Shown: one piece after another, positions 25,457 to 35,668 of the stretch | Position numbering within the stretch: position 1 is the first letter of the stretch | How the letters are laid out: each line of letters begins with the position of its first letter | Source of the DNA: Marinomonas communis | GTDB lineage: Bacteria > Pseudomonadota > Gammaproteobacteria > Pseudomonadales > Marinomonadaceae | DNA length: 40,574 nucleotides | Reading direction: 5' to 3' | Assembly (NCBI RefSeq): GCF_004363305.1 | Contig: NZ_SNZA01000005.1 | Span: 301,014-341,587, forward strand | Notes under the pieces: generated by a model | Database searches by the model: none | The model's input: the letters and a program-made list of their open reading frames with translations, nothing else | Told to the model about the DNA's origin: nothing | Made by a program: the position numbers and the translations under genes

Positions 25457-27358
25457 ATGTCAGTTAAGCAAGATCAAATGCTAGGTTTTGATGAGCATGA
25501 TGAATTAGTACGTCCAGCTGCAGAAGTAGTGGAATTTGAAGAAACAGCCAAAGCAATGGTGTCACGCCGTGGCTTCTTGACTGGTGGTGCAGCAGTGGGT
25601 GCAACCGCATTCGTAATGGGCTCAACAACACTTGCAGCCGGTAATGCTTTAGCAGGCGAAGAAATGAAAATGTCTCGCCTTGCGTTTGAAATGGTAAAAG
25701 CGAATGCGCTAGACACAGTGACTGTGCCAAAAGGTTACAACTGGCAAGTACTAGCGTCTTGGGGTGAGCCATTGTTCTCAAATGCGCCAGCTTTTGATCC
25801 AGCAACGGGTGGTACTGGCGCTTCTCAAGAAATGGCCTTCGGTGACCACAACGATGGTATGGCGCTTTTCTCTCACAACGGTCGCCAAATCCTTTGTGTT
25901 AACAACGAGTACACAAATGCGAAGACGCTTCATGCGAACCGTGCTGATGGCAAGCCAATTAATGCTGACGATGTTCGTAAGAACAAAGCGGCACACGGTG
26001 TTTCAGTGGTTGAGATCGCCCGTAAAGATGGTAAATGGGGCATCGTAAAAGATTCTGAGTTTAACCGTCGTATCACAGCGGACACTGAAATGGACATCAC
26101 AGGCCCAGCGCGCGGCCATGATCTAATGAAGACCAAAGCTGATCCGAAAGGTGTCGTAGCAAAAGGTACTTGGAACAACTGTGGTAACGGTCAAACACCA
26201 TGGGGTACTTATCTAACGTGTGAAGAAAACTTCAACGGTTACTTCTCATCTAGCAACAAAAATTTCCCGCTTACACCACAAATGAAGCGTTACGGCATCA
26301 GTCATGACGATCGTGGTTATAACTGGGCGCTAGCGGACTCTCGTTTTGATCTTTCTAAAGATCCACAAGAGCCAAACCGTTTTGGGTACATCGTTGAAAT
26401 CGATCCACTGAACCCGACTGCTCGTCCTAAAAAGCGTACAGCGCTAGGTCGCTTCAAGCATGAAAACGCTGAAGTAGAAGTGGCAGCAAACGGCTATGTT
26501 GTAGTGTACCTAGGTGATGATGAGCGTGGTGAGTTCCTATACCGCTTCGTATCTAAGAACAAATACGTTGTTGGTGGTGACAACACTGACCTACTAGAAG
26601 AAGGTACGTTGTACGTTGCGAAGTTCAACGAAAACAACACTGGTCATTGGATTGCGCTAACGCCAAAAGCCACTGGCATGACAGAAGCGGAAATCGCTAT
26701 CTACACTCGTGAAGCAGCATCTAAAGTCGGTGCAACGACAATGGACCGTCCTGAGTGGGTGGCATCTAACCCAAATAAAGCAGAAGTTTACTGTGCACTC
26801 ACGAACAACAAAAACCGTGGTGTTAAGCCAAATGCGGGCGGTGATGAAACCCCAGCAGTGGGGCCAAACCCACGCGTAAAAAATAACTACGGTCAGATCG
26901 TTCGCTGGCAACCGGCTAACCAAGATCATACTGCTGAAAAATTCACTTGGGATCTATTCGTACTAGCGGGTAACCCTGCAGTATACGATGACGCTTACGC
27001 GGGCTCTAAGAACGTTAACAAAGACAATATGTTTAACTCTCCAGACGGCCTGAAATTCGATAAGAAAGGCATGCTGTGGATTCAAACAGACGGTAACTAC
27101 TCAAACGAAAAAGACTTTGCTGGTCAAGGTAACAACCAAATGTTGGTGGCTGATCCTGAAACAGGCGAAATCAAGCGTTTCCTAGTGGGGCCTAAAGAAT
27201 GTGAAATCACTGGTGCAGCTTGGAGTGCAGATCGTACGACAATGTTCGTTAGCATCCAGCACCCAGGCGAGAAAGGTGATTCAGTTTGGCCAAACGGTGG
27301 TGTACCGCGTTCAAGTGTGATTGCGATCTCTCGTGATGACGGTGAAATGATTGGCTAA
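25457..27358 (+). CDS. phoX: PhoX-family alkaline phosphatase (Tat-exported)
   Basis: A 633-residue secreted phosphatase of the PhoX/DUF839 family. A twin-arginine signal (SRRGFLTGG near residue 37, then a hydrophobic stretch and ALAGEE) directs the folded enzyme through Tat. Family motifs are FGDHNDGMALF, VNNEYTN, NNCGNGQTPWGTYLTCEENF (containing Cys242, the likely Fe-bridging cysteine) and SPDGLKFDKKGMLWIQTDG. Characterised PhoX enzymes use Fe(III) and Ca(II) to release phosphate from phosphomonoesters in the periplasm or outside the cell. The upstream PHO-box array indicates control by PhoB under phosphate starvation. Confidence 0.95.
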   Translation: MSVKQDQMLGFDEHDELVRPAAEVVEFEETAKAMVSRRGFLTGGAAVGATAFVMGSTTLAAGNALAGEEMKMSRLAFEMVKANALDTVTVPKGYNWQVLASWGEPLFSNAPAFDPATGGTGASQEMAFGDHNDGMALFSHNGRQILCVNNEYTNAKTLHANRADGKPINADDVRKNKAAHGVSVVEIARKDGKWGIVKDSEFNRRITADTEMDITGPARGHDLMKTKADPKGVVAKGTWNNCGNGQTPWGTYLTCEENFNGYFSSSNKNFPLTPQMKRYGISHDDRGYNWALADSRFDLSKDPQEPNRFGYIVEIDPLNPTARPKKRTALGRFKHENAEVEVAANGYVVVYLGDDERGEFLYRFVSKNKYVVGGDNTDLLEEGTLYVAKFNENNTGHWIALTPKATGMTEAEIAIYTREAASKVGATTMDRPEWVASNPNKAEVYCALTNNKNRGVKPNAGGDETPAVGPNPRVKNNYGQIVRWQPANQDHTAEKFTWDLFVLAGNPAVYDDAYAGSKNVNKDNMFNSPDGLKFDKKGMLWIQTDGNYSNEKDFAGQGNNQMLVADPETGEIKRFLVGPKECEITGAAWSADRTTMFVSIQHPGEKGDSVWPNGGVPRSSVIAISRDDGEMIG

Positions 27359-27383
27359 TTAAGTTTTGTTATAAAGCTTAATT

Positions 27384-27412
27384 AAGCGGCGCCTGATGGG
27401 CGCCGCTTTCGT
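27384..27412 (+). terminator. Rho-independent terminator after phoX
   Basis: Ten-bp stem AAGCGGCGCC (27384-27393) with GGCGCCGCTT (27399-27408), 5-nt loop, followed by TCGTTT. It lies 26 bases after the phoX stop and 48 bases before the end of the convergent LacI-type gene. Confidence 0.88.
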
Positions 27413-27455
27413 TTCAGTTTTGGGTTATTGGTTTTCTTTGTTCAGCAAATTGTGC

Positions 27456-28457
27456 CTAGATGGAATTATATGGTGTGATAATGCTGATGGGAGATAGGCA
27501 ATCTTGCTCTTGCTGATGACGGATAATGTTCACCGCGGTTTTTACTTCTTGCTCGACATCATGGCCGATCACCAAATCCATTTCTCTTTGGTCTAATAAC
27601 TCTCGCGTGTGGCTGCTGATCTCGTGGCCGATGAAGACGACATGGCGCGTCAGGTTGTGTTCCCTAAGTGCTTTGGCGATCCCTCGGTTACCGCCTGCCG
27701 CGTTGTAAACTGCATCAAGGTGGCGATCTTTTTTAAGGAACTCCAACATGGACTGATACGAATAGTCTGAGTCGTCTTGGGAGTGGATGCATTCTTTAAT
27801 TTTAAGGTGTGGGAACTCTTGTCTTAAGGCTTGGCGAAATCCCAGTTCTCTTTGTAATTGGCAGTCGTAGGGCGCGCTGGCTACGAACAGAATCCGCCCA
27901 GGCATGCGAGGTAACATTCTCCCCAGTAAATAACCTGCAGTTGCGCCGACGCTTTTCTGGTCTGAGCCAACATACGCGGTGCGATTTGAGTTAGGTAGAT
28001 CGCTTGTTAAGCAAATGACAGGAATGTGTTGCTCGATGGCTTGATTAACGGCCCGATTCACAGGAACGGAGTCGGCAGCCATTAAAATAATGCCATCAAC
28101 TTCTTGAGCTCTCTTAAGGATGATCTCGGCGATATCTTGGCTCGAACCTTGGCCTGTTTTCAATGTGTCGAGTGAGTATTCTATTTCATGTTCGTTTTCT
28201 TCAATAAAAGCGGTAATAGCGCCTTCGACTAGGCTAATAAACGTTGGCCCAGCTTCCACAATGAACGCAATTTTCGTCAGCTTAACTTTGTTAGTATTGC
28301 TATGGCGATTTAGTTGATCAATTGCACTTAGTACCTTTTCGCGAGTCGAGGCTTTCACACCATCGCGCCCATTGATCACTCTGTCCACGCTCGCTGTGCT
28401 GACGTTTGCTGTTTTGGCGATGTCTTTGATGGTCAGCTTTTTAATTCTTTCCCGCAT
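27456..28457 (-). CDS. LacI-family transcriptional regulator
   Basis: A 333-residue regulator. The LacI helix-turn-helix is at residues 8-30 (LTIKDIAKTANVSTASVDRVINGRDGV), followed by a hinge and a periplasmic-binding-protein-like sugar domain (KIAFIVEAGPTFISLVEGAI, DGIILMAADSVPVNRAV, RTAYVGSDQKSVGATAGYLL). It is divergent from the inositol dehydrogenase-like gene with 162 bases between them containing a promoter and inverted repeats. It probably controls that gene with a polyol or sugar as inducer, possibly inositol. The ligand is inferred from context. Confidence 0.9.
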   Translation of the reverse strand: MRERIKKLTIKDIAKTANVSTASVDRVINGRDGVKASTREKVLSAIDQLNRHSNTNKVKLTKIAFIVEAGPTFISLVEGAITAFIEENEHEIEYSLDTLKTGQGSSQDIAEIILKRAQEVDGIILMAADSVPVNRAVNQAIEQHIPVICLTSDLPNSNRTAYVGSDQKSVGATAGYLLGRMLPRMPGRILFVASAPYDCQLQRELGFRQALRQEFPHLKIKECIHSQDDSDYSYQSMLEFLKKDRHLDAVYNAAGGNRGIAKALREHNLTRHVVFIGHEISSHTRELLDQREMDLVIGHDVEQEVKTAVNIIRHQQEQDCLSPISIITPYNSI

Positions 28458-28487
28458 TTCTAAAAACCAACTTTGATGCGTTTTAAA

Positions 28488-28528
28488 TCAAAATAGATCA
28501 TTTTGATGTGAAAAACAAAAATATTTTG
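28488..28528. promoter_or_regulatory. Inverted repeats between LacI-type gene and iolG-like gene
   Basis: TCAAAAT-AGATC-ATTTTGA at 28488-28506 is a perfect dyad that extends by one more A/T pair on each side. A second, shorter dyad CAAAA-ATA-TTTTG at 28516-28528 overlaps the -35 element of the promoter below. Both share CAAAA and TTTTG half sites. The adjacent LacI-type protein is the obvious candidate binder, though the dyads lack the central CG common in LacI-family operators. Confidence 0.55.
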
Positions 28529-28554
28529 ACCGTTTTGCTTGGGGGAAATATACA
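28526..28554 (+). promoter_or_regulatory. Sigma-70 type promoter of iolG-like gene
   Basis: -35 TTGACC (28526-28531), 17-nt spacer, -10 TATACA (28549-28554). Transcription would start near 28561, about 59 bases before the start codon at 28620. The -35 overlaps a dyad, consistent with repression. Confidence 0.75.
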
Positions 28555-28619
28555 TGATCTCACTCTCTGCACGTCGCTGACGTGTATTTACAACAAGTAC
28601 AAAATAAATGGAGTGAGTT

Positions 28620-29606
28620 ATGCATACTTTCGCATTGTTTGGTTGTGGCCGTATTGGGCAGATCCATGGAGCTAACGTCGCAGCAAATCAGAAGTGTCAC
28701 CTAAAATACGTCGTAGATGTATACCAGCCGGCTGCTGAAGCGGCAGCGAGCAAGTTCAACGCGAGTGTTGCGACAATCGAGGAAGCCCTTGCGGATGCAG
28801 AAGTCGACGCTGTCTTGATTTGTAGCGCAACAGAAACCCATGCCGACCTGATTGTTCAATCTGCGCACGCTGGTAAGGCAATTTTCTGTGAGAAACCGGT
28901 TGATTTGAACATTGATCGAGTTCGTCAATGTTTAGCCGTTGTGAAAGAGTGTGATGTGCCTCTAATGATGGGCTTTAACCGTCGCTTTGATCCAAACTTT
29001 GCTCACCTTAAAAACGCTTTAGATCAAGGGGCTGTGGGTGATCTAGAAATGCTGACCATTGCTTCTCGTGATCCGAGTGCGCCGCCAGTCTCTTACATTC
29101 AGTCATCAGGCGGGTTATTTCGTGATATGACTATCCATGATTTTGACATTGCCCGTTGGTTGTTAGGGGAGGAACCAGTCACCGTTTACGCTTCAGCCTC
29201 TTCACTTGTGTCACCGGAAATTAAAGAGGCTGGTGATGTGGATACAGCAGTGGTCACACTGACTTGTGCAAGCGGAAAGGTCGCAGTGATCACCAACAGT
29301 CGTCGAGCATCCTACGGTTATGATCAGCGTGTAGAAGTGCATGGAAGTAAGGGAATGCTGGAAATCAAAAACGTTCCAGAAAGTACCGTAGTGGTTTCTA
29401 CGGATGCGGGTGTGCAAGCCCAGAAACCAATGCATTTCTTCTTAGAGCGTTATGCCGCAGCATACAAAAGCGAGCTAGAGTGTTTCGTAGAAGGTTTGGC
29501 GTCTGGTAACCACACATTCCCAAGTGGTAACGATGGTGAGAAAGCCTTGTTGTTGGCTGATGCGGCGGTTGCCTCATTGCAATCAGGTCAAGCGGTGGCG
29601 CTGTAA
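28620..29606 (+). CDS. iolG: Inositol 2-dehydrogenase-like oxidoreductase (Gfo/Idh/MocA family)
   Basis: A 328-residue NAD-dependent dehydrogenase. An N-terminal Rossmann motif (FALFGCGRIGQIHGANV) is followed by the catalytic CEKPVDL with its Lys near residue 95, and FNRRFDPNF and MTIHDFDIARWLLGEE with Asp/His active-site residues. The whole pattern is that of IolG, which oxidises myo-inositol to 2-keto-myo-inositol. No other iol genes are in the window, so related polyol or scyllo-inositol specificity is possible. It is preceded by GGAG (28610-28613) and ends at a strong bidirectional terminator. Confidence 0.82.
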   Translation: MHTFALFGCGRIGQIHGANVAANQKCHLKYVVDVYQPAAEAAASKFNASVATIEEALADAEVDAVLICSATETHADLIVQSAHAGKAIFCEKPVDLNIDRVRQCLAVVKECDVPLMMGFNRRFDPNFAHLKNALDQGAVGDLEMLTIASRDPSAPPVSYIQSSGGLFRDMTIHDFDIARWLLGEEPVTVYASASSLVSPEIKEAGDVDTAVVTLTCASGKVAVITNSRRASYGYDQRVEVHGSKGMLEIKNVPESTVVVSTDAGVQAQKPMHFFLERYAAAYKSELECFVEGLASGNHTFPSGNDGEKALLLADAAVASLQSGQAVAL

Positions 29607-29629
29607 CATAAGCTAGCCCATAAAACGAA

Positions 29630-29662
29630 AAAAGCCCCAAGGTTTGTAACCTTGGGGCTTTT
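29630..29662. terminator. Bidirectional terminator between iolG-like gene and tRNA-Leu
   Basis: Perfect 15-bp stem AAAAGCCCCAAGGTT / AACCTTGGGGCTTTT with TGT loop. A-rich and T-rich flanks allow termination on both strands: after the iolG-like gene on plus and after tRNA-Leu on minus. Confidence 0.93.
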
Positions 29663-29675
29663 CGCATCTTAAAGA

Positions 29676-29761
29676 TGGTACCAGTGGCCGGACTCGAACC
29701 GGCACGCTTTATAGGCAATGGATTTTGAATCCATCGTGTCTACCAATTCCACCACACTGGC
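29676..29761 (-). tRNA. tRNA-Leu (anticodon CAA)
   Basis: An 86-nt minus-strand gene. The acceptor stem GCCAGTG pairs with CACTGGT (one G-T pair), the D-loop contains AATTGGTAGACAC, the anticodon stem ATGGA/TCCAT encloses TTCAAAA giving anticodon CAA, the variable arm is long as in leucine tRNAs, the T-arm is GGTTCGAGTCC, and the CCA end is encoded. It decodes UUG. Confidence 0.96.
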
Positions 29762-29780
29762 TTTGAAAAAGGTGAGGCGT

Positions 29781-29808
29781 ATTATGGTGATTTCTCTATA
29801 CCTGTCAA
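29781..29808 (-). promoter_or_regulatory. Promoter of tRNA-Leu
   Basis: On the minus strand: perfect -35 TTGACA (29808-29803), 16-nt spacer, -10 CATAAT (29786-29781), then a GC-rich discriminator (ACGCC). Spacing to the tRNA 5' end allows a short leader. The GC-rich discriminator fits stringently controlled stable-RNA promoters. Confidence 0.85.
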
Positions 29809-29983
29809 CGGTTTTGCTAAAATTATTTTGATTTGGGCGAAGTAAATGCGGTTTTGTTTAAAAGCTGAACAGAGTTTTTAGAAAACCAAGCAGTGAAATG
29901 GGAAATACTCTTATATCGTACCCAATCGGTTAGAAATTCGCTAAAATGCCGCATCATTTTTCTTGGTGAATTAAATAGCTATT

Positions 29984-32196
<2,213 letters not shown>

Positions 32197-32281
32197 CTGT
32201 CGAAAATAATAGTCAAAATGGCGCAACTATTTTTAAATAACATGCGCATACCGTTTTTTTAACCATTGGAGAGTAAACACC

Positions 32282-32608
32282 ATGATCGCTTTGATCTCAC
32301 CAGCTTACGCTGAAGGTGCTGCGCCAGCTGACGCAGGGATTTTTAACCTTGTATTGTTGGTTGGTTTCGTTGTTATCTTTTATTTCTTGATGTGGCGCCC
32401 TCAGGCAAAACGTACTAAAGAGCATCGCAACCTACTAGCGTCACTAGCTAAAGGCACTGAAGTGGTAACAAACGGTGGTGTTCTAGGTAAAGTGACGAAA
32501 GTTGATGACAACTACGTTGTTCTAGAAGTTGCCGAAAACATTGAGATGAAGTTTCAGAAATCTGCAGTGGGTGCTGTGTTGCCAAAAGGCACACTAAAAT
32601 CCATCTAA
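32282..32608 (+). CDS. yajC: Sec translocon accessory protein YajC
   Basis: A 108-residue protein with one membrane helix (about residues 18-38, FNLVLLVGFVVIFYFLMWRPQ) and a cytosolic domain (KGTEVVTNGGVLGKVTKVDDNYVVLEV). It associates with SecDF near SecYEG. TTGGAG upstream serves as ribosome site. A terminator-like hairpin follows before secD. Confidence 0.97.
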   Translation: MIALISPAYAEGAAPADAGIFNLVLLVGFVVIFYFLMWRPQAKRTKEHRNLLASLAKGTEVVTNGGVLGKVTKVDDNYVVLEVAENIEMKFQKSAVGAVLPKGTLKSI

Positions 32609-32616
32609 TCTCAAGA

Positions 32617-32645
32617 GAAAAGCGCCATCTTGGCGCTTTTCTTCT
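32617..32645 (+). terminator. Terminator-like hairpin between yajC and secD
   Basis: An 11-bp stem GAAAAGCGCCA / TGGCGCTTTTC with TCT loop, followed by TTCTTCTT. It may end part of the queA-tgt-yajC transcripts and lower read-through into secD, which begins 38 bases later. Confidence 0.75.
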
Positions 32646-32682
32646 TCTTGGTTTTTTATTTTATTAGCTCCAAGGACTATAC

Positions 32683-34536
32683 ATGCTCAACAAGTACCCC
32701 TTGTGGAAGTATTTGCTAATCTTGCTCGTGATCGCCTTAGGTGTGGTTTATGCGCTTCCTAATTTGTACCCCGATGACCCTGCATTACAACTGTCCACTC
32801 AAAAAACAACCACCGTCGTTGATCAACGAACGTTAACTACTGCCGAAACTGCTCTTAAAGATGCGGGTATTACTCTTAAAGAGGCAGAGTTGACCAGTGC
32901 GGGTGGTACGCTTCGCTTTAATAATGGCGAAGATCAATTGGCTGCAAAACCTGTTATTGCTGCAGCATTAGGTGAGAATTACGTTGTGGCGCTTAACTTA
33001 GTGCCAACGACTCCTGAGTGGTTGTCTTCGATTGGTGCGGGACCTGCGAAGCTAGGTTTGGATTTACGTGGTGGCGTACACTTCTTGCTAGAAGTCGATA
33101 CACCCGCGGCGCTGAAGCAACGTTTGGATGTTGCGGCGAGCGAGATGAAGAACAGTCTTCGTACGGAGCGCATTCGTTACCGCAGTGTAGAAGTGACGAA
33201 TGGTGTGATGTCGATTCGCTTCTTACGCGAAGAAGACCAGCAGGCAGCGCTTGAGCTGCTTCAAGATGAATTCTCCGAGTATGTTTACAACACTTCGAAT
33301 CAAGGAAGTGACTACTTTGTTGAGATAGGCTTTACGGAAGCGGCTCGTGCTGAAGTGGAAGCTTATGCGTTACAGCAGAACTTAACGACTTTGCGTAATC
33401 GTGTGAACGAACTAGGTGTGGCTGAGCCTCTTGTGCAGCGTCAAGGTAGCAACCGTATTGTGGTTGAGCTTCCTGGTGTGCAAGATACGGCGGCGGCTAA
33501 GCGTATCATCGGTGCTACAGCGAACCTGGAGTTTCGCCTTGAAGCGGGTTTAGATGCCAATGCGTCTGATATCGATACGCTAACGTTCCGTGATGGTAGT
33601 GGTCGAACTGCACGTCTTGAGCGTGATGTAATCATCACTGGTGACAGTGTGGCAGATGCGAATTCATCGTTTGATGAAAACGGTCGTCCACAGGTAAACA
33701 TTAGCCTTGATGGTAAAGGCGGTTCGCAAATGGCTCGTGTCACACGAACTGCAGTTGGCCGTAACATGGCGGTTGTGTTCATTGAGCATAAGAGCCGTAG
33801 CCGCTTTGTCGAAGATGAGAATGGTGAGTTGACGGAAGTGCGTCGTAGTTACAGTGAGAAAAATATTATCTCTCTAGCGACGATCCAAACAACGCTGGGC
33901 AACTCTTTCCGCATTACTGGTTTGGATAGTCCGCGCGAATCTTCTGAGTTGGCGCTATTACTTCGTGCTGGAGCACTGGCAGCGCCCATTTACTTTGTTG
34001 AAGAGCGTACTATTGGTCCAAGCCTAGGTGCTGAAAATATCCGTTTGGGTGTGTTGTCTGCACAAATTGGTTTGCTTGTAGTCATGGCATTTATGCTGGT
34101 TTACTACAAAGTGTTTGGTATTTTTGCCAACATTTCCTTGGCGCTAAATATCGTCTTGTTGATGGCGTGTATGTCTTTGCTTTCTGCAACGCTGACACTA
34201 CCAGGTATCGCCGGTATCGTTTTGACCATGGGTATGGCGGTGGACGCTAACGTGCTGATATTCTCCCGCATACGGGAAGAGCTCAAAGCGGGCTTGCCAA
34301 GCCAGCAGGCGATTCATTCGGGCTTTAACCGTGCATTTACAACGATCTTGGATGCAAACATCACAACATTGTTGGTGGCGGTGATCCTATTCGCAGTGGG
34401 TACAGGTCCTGTTAAAGGCTTCGCTGTAACACTTTCTCTTGGTATTTTGACGTCTATGTTTACAGCGATTGTTGTAACACGTGCCCAAATCAATTTGGTG
34501 TACGGCGGACGTAAAAATAAGCGCTTATTTATCTAG
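32683..34536 (+). CDS. secD: Protein translocase subunit SecD
   Basis: A 617-residue RND-type inner-membrane protein that with SecF uses the proton gradient to pull proteins out of SecYEG. It has an N-terminal helix (YPLWKYLLILLVIALGVVYA), a large periplasmic P1 domain (about 35-450, with GLDLRGGVHFLLEVD and FRITGLDS) and five C-terminal helices including GMAVDANVLIFSRIREEL, which carries the functional Asp. Length matches E. coli SecD (615). AAGGA precedes the ATG. Confidence 0.98.
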   Translation: MLNKYPLWKYLLILLVIALGVVYALPNLYPDDPALQLSTQKTTTVVDQRTLTTAETALKDAGITLKEAELTSAGGTLRFNNGEDQLAAKPVIAAALGENYVVALNLVPTTPEWLSSIGAGPAKLGLDLRGGVHFLLEVDTPAALKQRLDVAASEMKNSLRTERIRYRSVEVTNGVMSIRFLREEDQQAALELLQDEFSEYVYNTSNQGSDYFVEIGFTEAARAEVEAYALQQNLTTLRNRVNELGVAEPLVQRQGSNRIVVELPGVQDTAAAKRIIGATANLEFRLEAGLDANASDIDTLTFRDGSGRTARLERDVIITGDSVADANSSFDENGRPQVNISLDGKGGSQMARVTRTAVGRNMAVVFIEHKSRSRFVEDENGELTEVRRSYSEKNIISLATIQTTLGNSFRITGLDSPRESSELALLLRAGALAAPIYFVEERTIGPSLGAENIRLGVLSAQIGLLVVMAFMLVYYKVFGIFANISLALNIVLLMACMSLLSATLTLPGIAGIVLTMGMAVDANVLIFSRIREELKAGLPSQQAIHSGFNRAFTTILDANITTLLVAVILFAVGTGPVKGFAVTLSLGILTSMFTAIVVTRAQINLVYGGRKNKRLFI

Positions 34537-34550
34537 GAGACAGCGATACG

Positions 34551-35456
34551 ATGAATATTCCATTTATGGCAATGCGTAAAGTCGTCGCGATGTTTTCGAT
34601 TGCGATGGTGCTGGTGTCTCTAGGTTCGATAGCGGTAAAAGGCTTGAAATTCGGTCTAGATTTCACTGGTGGTAGTTTAATAGAGGTGCAATACACACAA
34701 GCGCCCGCGCTTGATGATGTTCGAACGCTATTGGCGGAAGGAGATTATCATGATGTAACGGTGCAGAACTTTGGTTCGCCAGTCGATGTTGTCGTGCGCA
34801 TGGGTAATGCCTACACCCCAACTTTGGGTGATGAGGTACTGAGCACGCTGCGTGATAACGACAATGTAAAAGTTGAGCTGATGCGCTCTGAGTACGTCGG
34901 TGGTCAAGTAGGTGAAGAACTGCGTGAACAGGGCGGCTTAGGTATGCTATTGGCGCTTGCAATCGTTATGGTCTACGTTGCAGTACGCTTTCAGTTCAAA
35001 TTTTCTGTGGCATCTGTTGTGGCGCTTGCACATGACGTAATTATTACCTTGGGTATCTTCTCACTGTTTGAGCTTGAGTTCGATTTAACTGTATTGGCAG
35101 CTATCTTGGCGGTAATCGGTTACTCCTTGAACGACACCATCGTAGTGTGTGATCGTATCCGTGAGAACTTCCGTATTATGCGTGATACCACACCATACGA
35201 TTTGATCAATGAGTCGATTAATCAGACGCTAGACCGTACTATCATCACCTCGATGACAACCTTGTTTGTGCTAGTGGTGCTGTTCTTCTTCGGTGGAGAA
35301 AGTATCCATAACTTCTCCCTAGCGTTGTTGATTGGTATTTTGATTGGTACTTATTCGTCTATTTTTGTCGCGGCTAACTTATTGCTCGCGCAAAATGTAA
35401 CTCGCGAAGATTTGGTGCCAGCACCAAAAGAAGAGTTCGAAGACGAAATGCCTTAA
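34551..35456 (+). CDS. secF: Protein translocase subunit SecF
   Basis: A 301-residue partner of SecD with six helices. The first helix is followed by GLDFTGGSLIEVQY, a short periplasmic domain, and the family motif GYSLNDTIVVCDRIRENFR in helix 4 with the conserved Asp/Arg residues. It starts 14 bases after secD with AGGAG at hand. Slightly shorter than E. coli SecF (323), mainly at the termini. Confidence 0.98.
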   Translation: MNIPFMAMRKVVAMFSIAMVLVSLGSIAVKGLKFGLDFTGGSLIEVQYTQAPALDDVRTLLAEGDYHDVTVQNFGSPVDVVVRMGNAYTPTLGDEVLSTLRDNDNVKVELMRSEYVGGQVGEELREQGGLGMLLALAIVMVYVAVRFQFKFSVASVVALAHDVIITLGIFSLFELEFDLTVLAAILAVIGYSLNDTIVVCDRIRENFRIMRDTTPYDLINESINQTLDRTIITSMTTLFVLVVLFFFGGESIHNFSLALLIGILIGTYSSIFVAANLLLAQNVTREDLVPAPKEEFEDEMP

Positions 35457-35468
35457 TTGCTAGTAAAA

Positions 35469-35489
35469 AGTTACTTGTAAATAGTAACT
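35469..35489 (+). terminator. Small hairpin just after secF
   Basis: AGTTACT (35469-35475) and AGTAACT (35483-35489) form a 7-bp stem with a 7-nt AT loop, 12 bases past the secF stop. It lacks a T-run and may cooperate with the larger hairpin beyond it. Confidence 0.4.
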
Positions 35490-35490
35490 C

Positions 35491-35549
35491 AAAACCATGG
35501 TTTTAGTGTTATTTCTCAACATAGGGATGGCGCTAACCATGGTTTTTTT
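35491..35549 (+). terminator. Terminator downstream of secF
   Basis: AAAACCATGGTTTTAG (35491-35506) pairs with CTAACCATGGTTTT (35533-35546) leaving a loop of about 26 bases and a two-base bulge; seven T residues end the right arm. Each arm is itself a short palindrome (AACCATGGTT), so alternative folds exist. Intrinsic termination is likely before the long surface-protein gene. Confidence 0.65.
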
Positions 35550-35668
35550 GTTTAAGCGAACATGAATAACTTTAGGTTAAAACGATCCTTTCAGTTCTGA
35601 GCAAATATTTTATTTTTGACTAGGCTTAGCTATACAAGTGCGTTATGTATTTCAGGGCAGAGCTAAGA

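Noticed and set aside
29676..29761. tRNA-Leu as an integration site for a mobile island
   Set aside because: No integrase, no duplicated tRNA 3' end and ordinary housekeeping genes on the upstream side.
35610..35650. Promoter for the giant surface protein from TTGACT at about 35616
   Set aside because: No -10 at 16-18 bases; the nearest AT-rich hexamers give spacers of about 9 or 21 bases.
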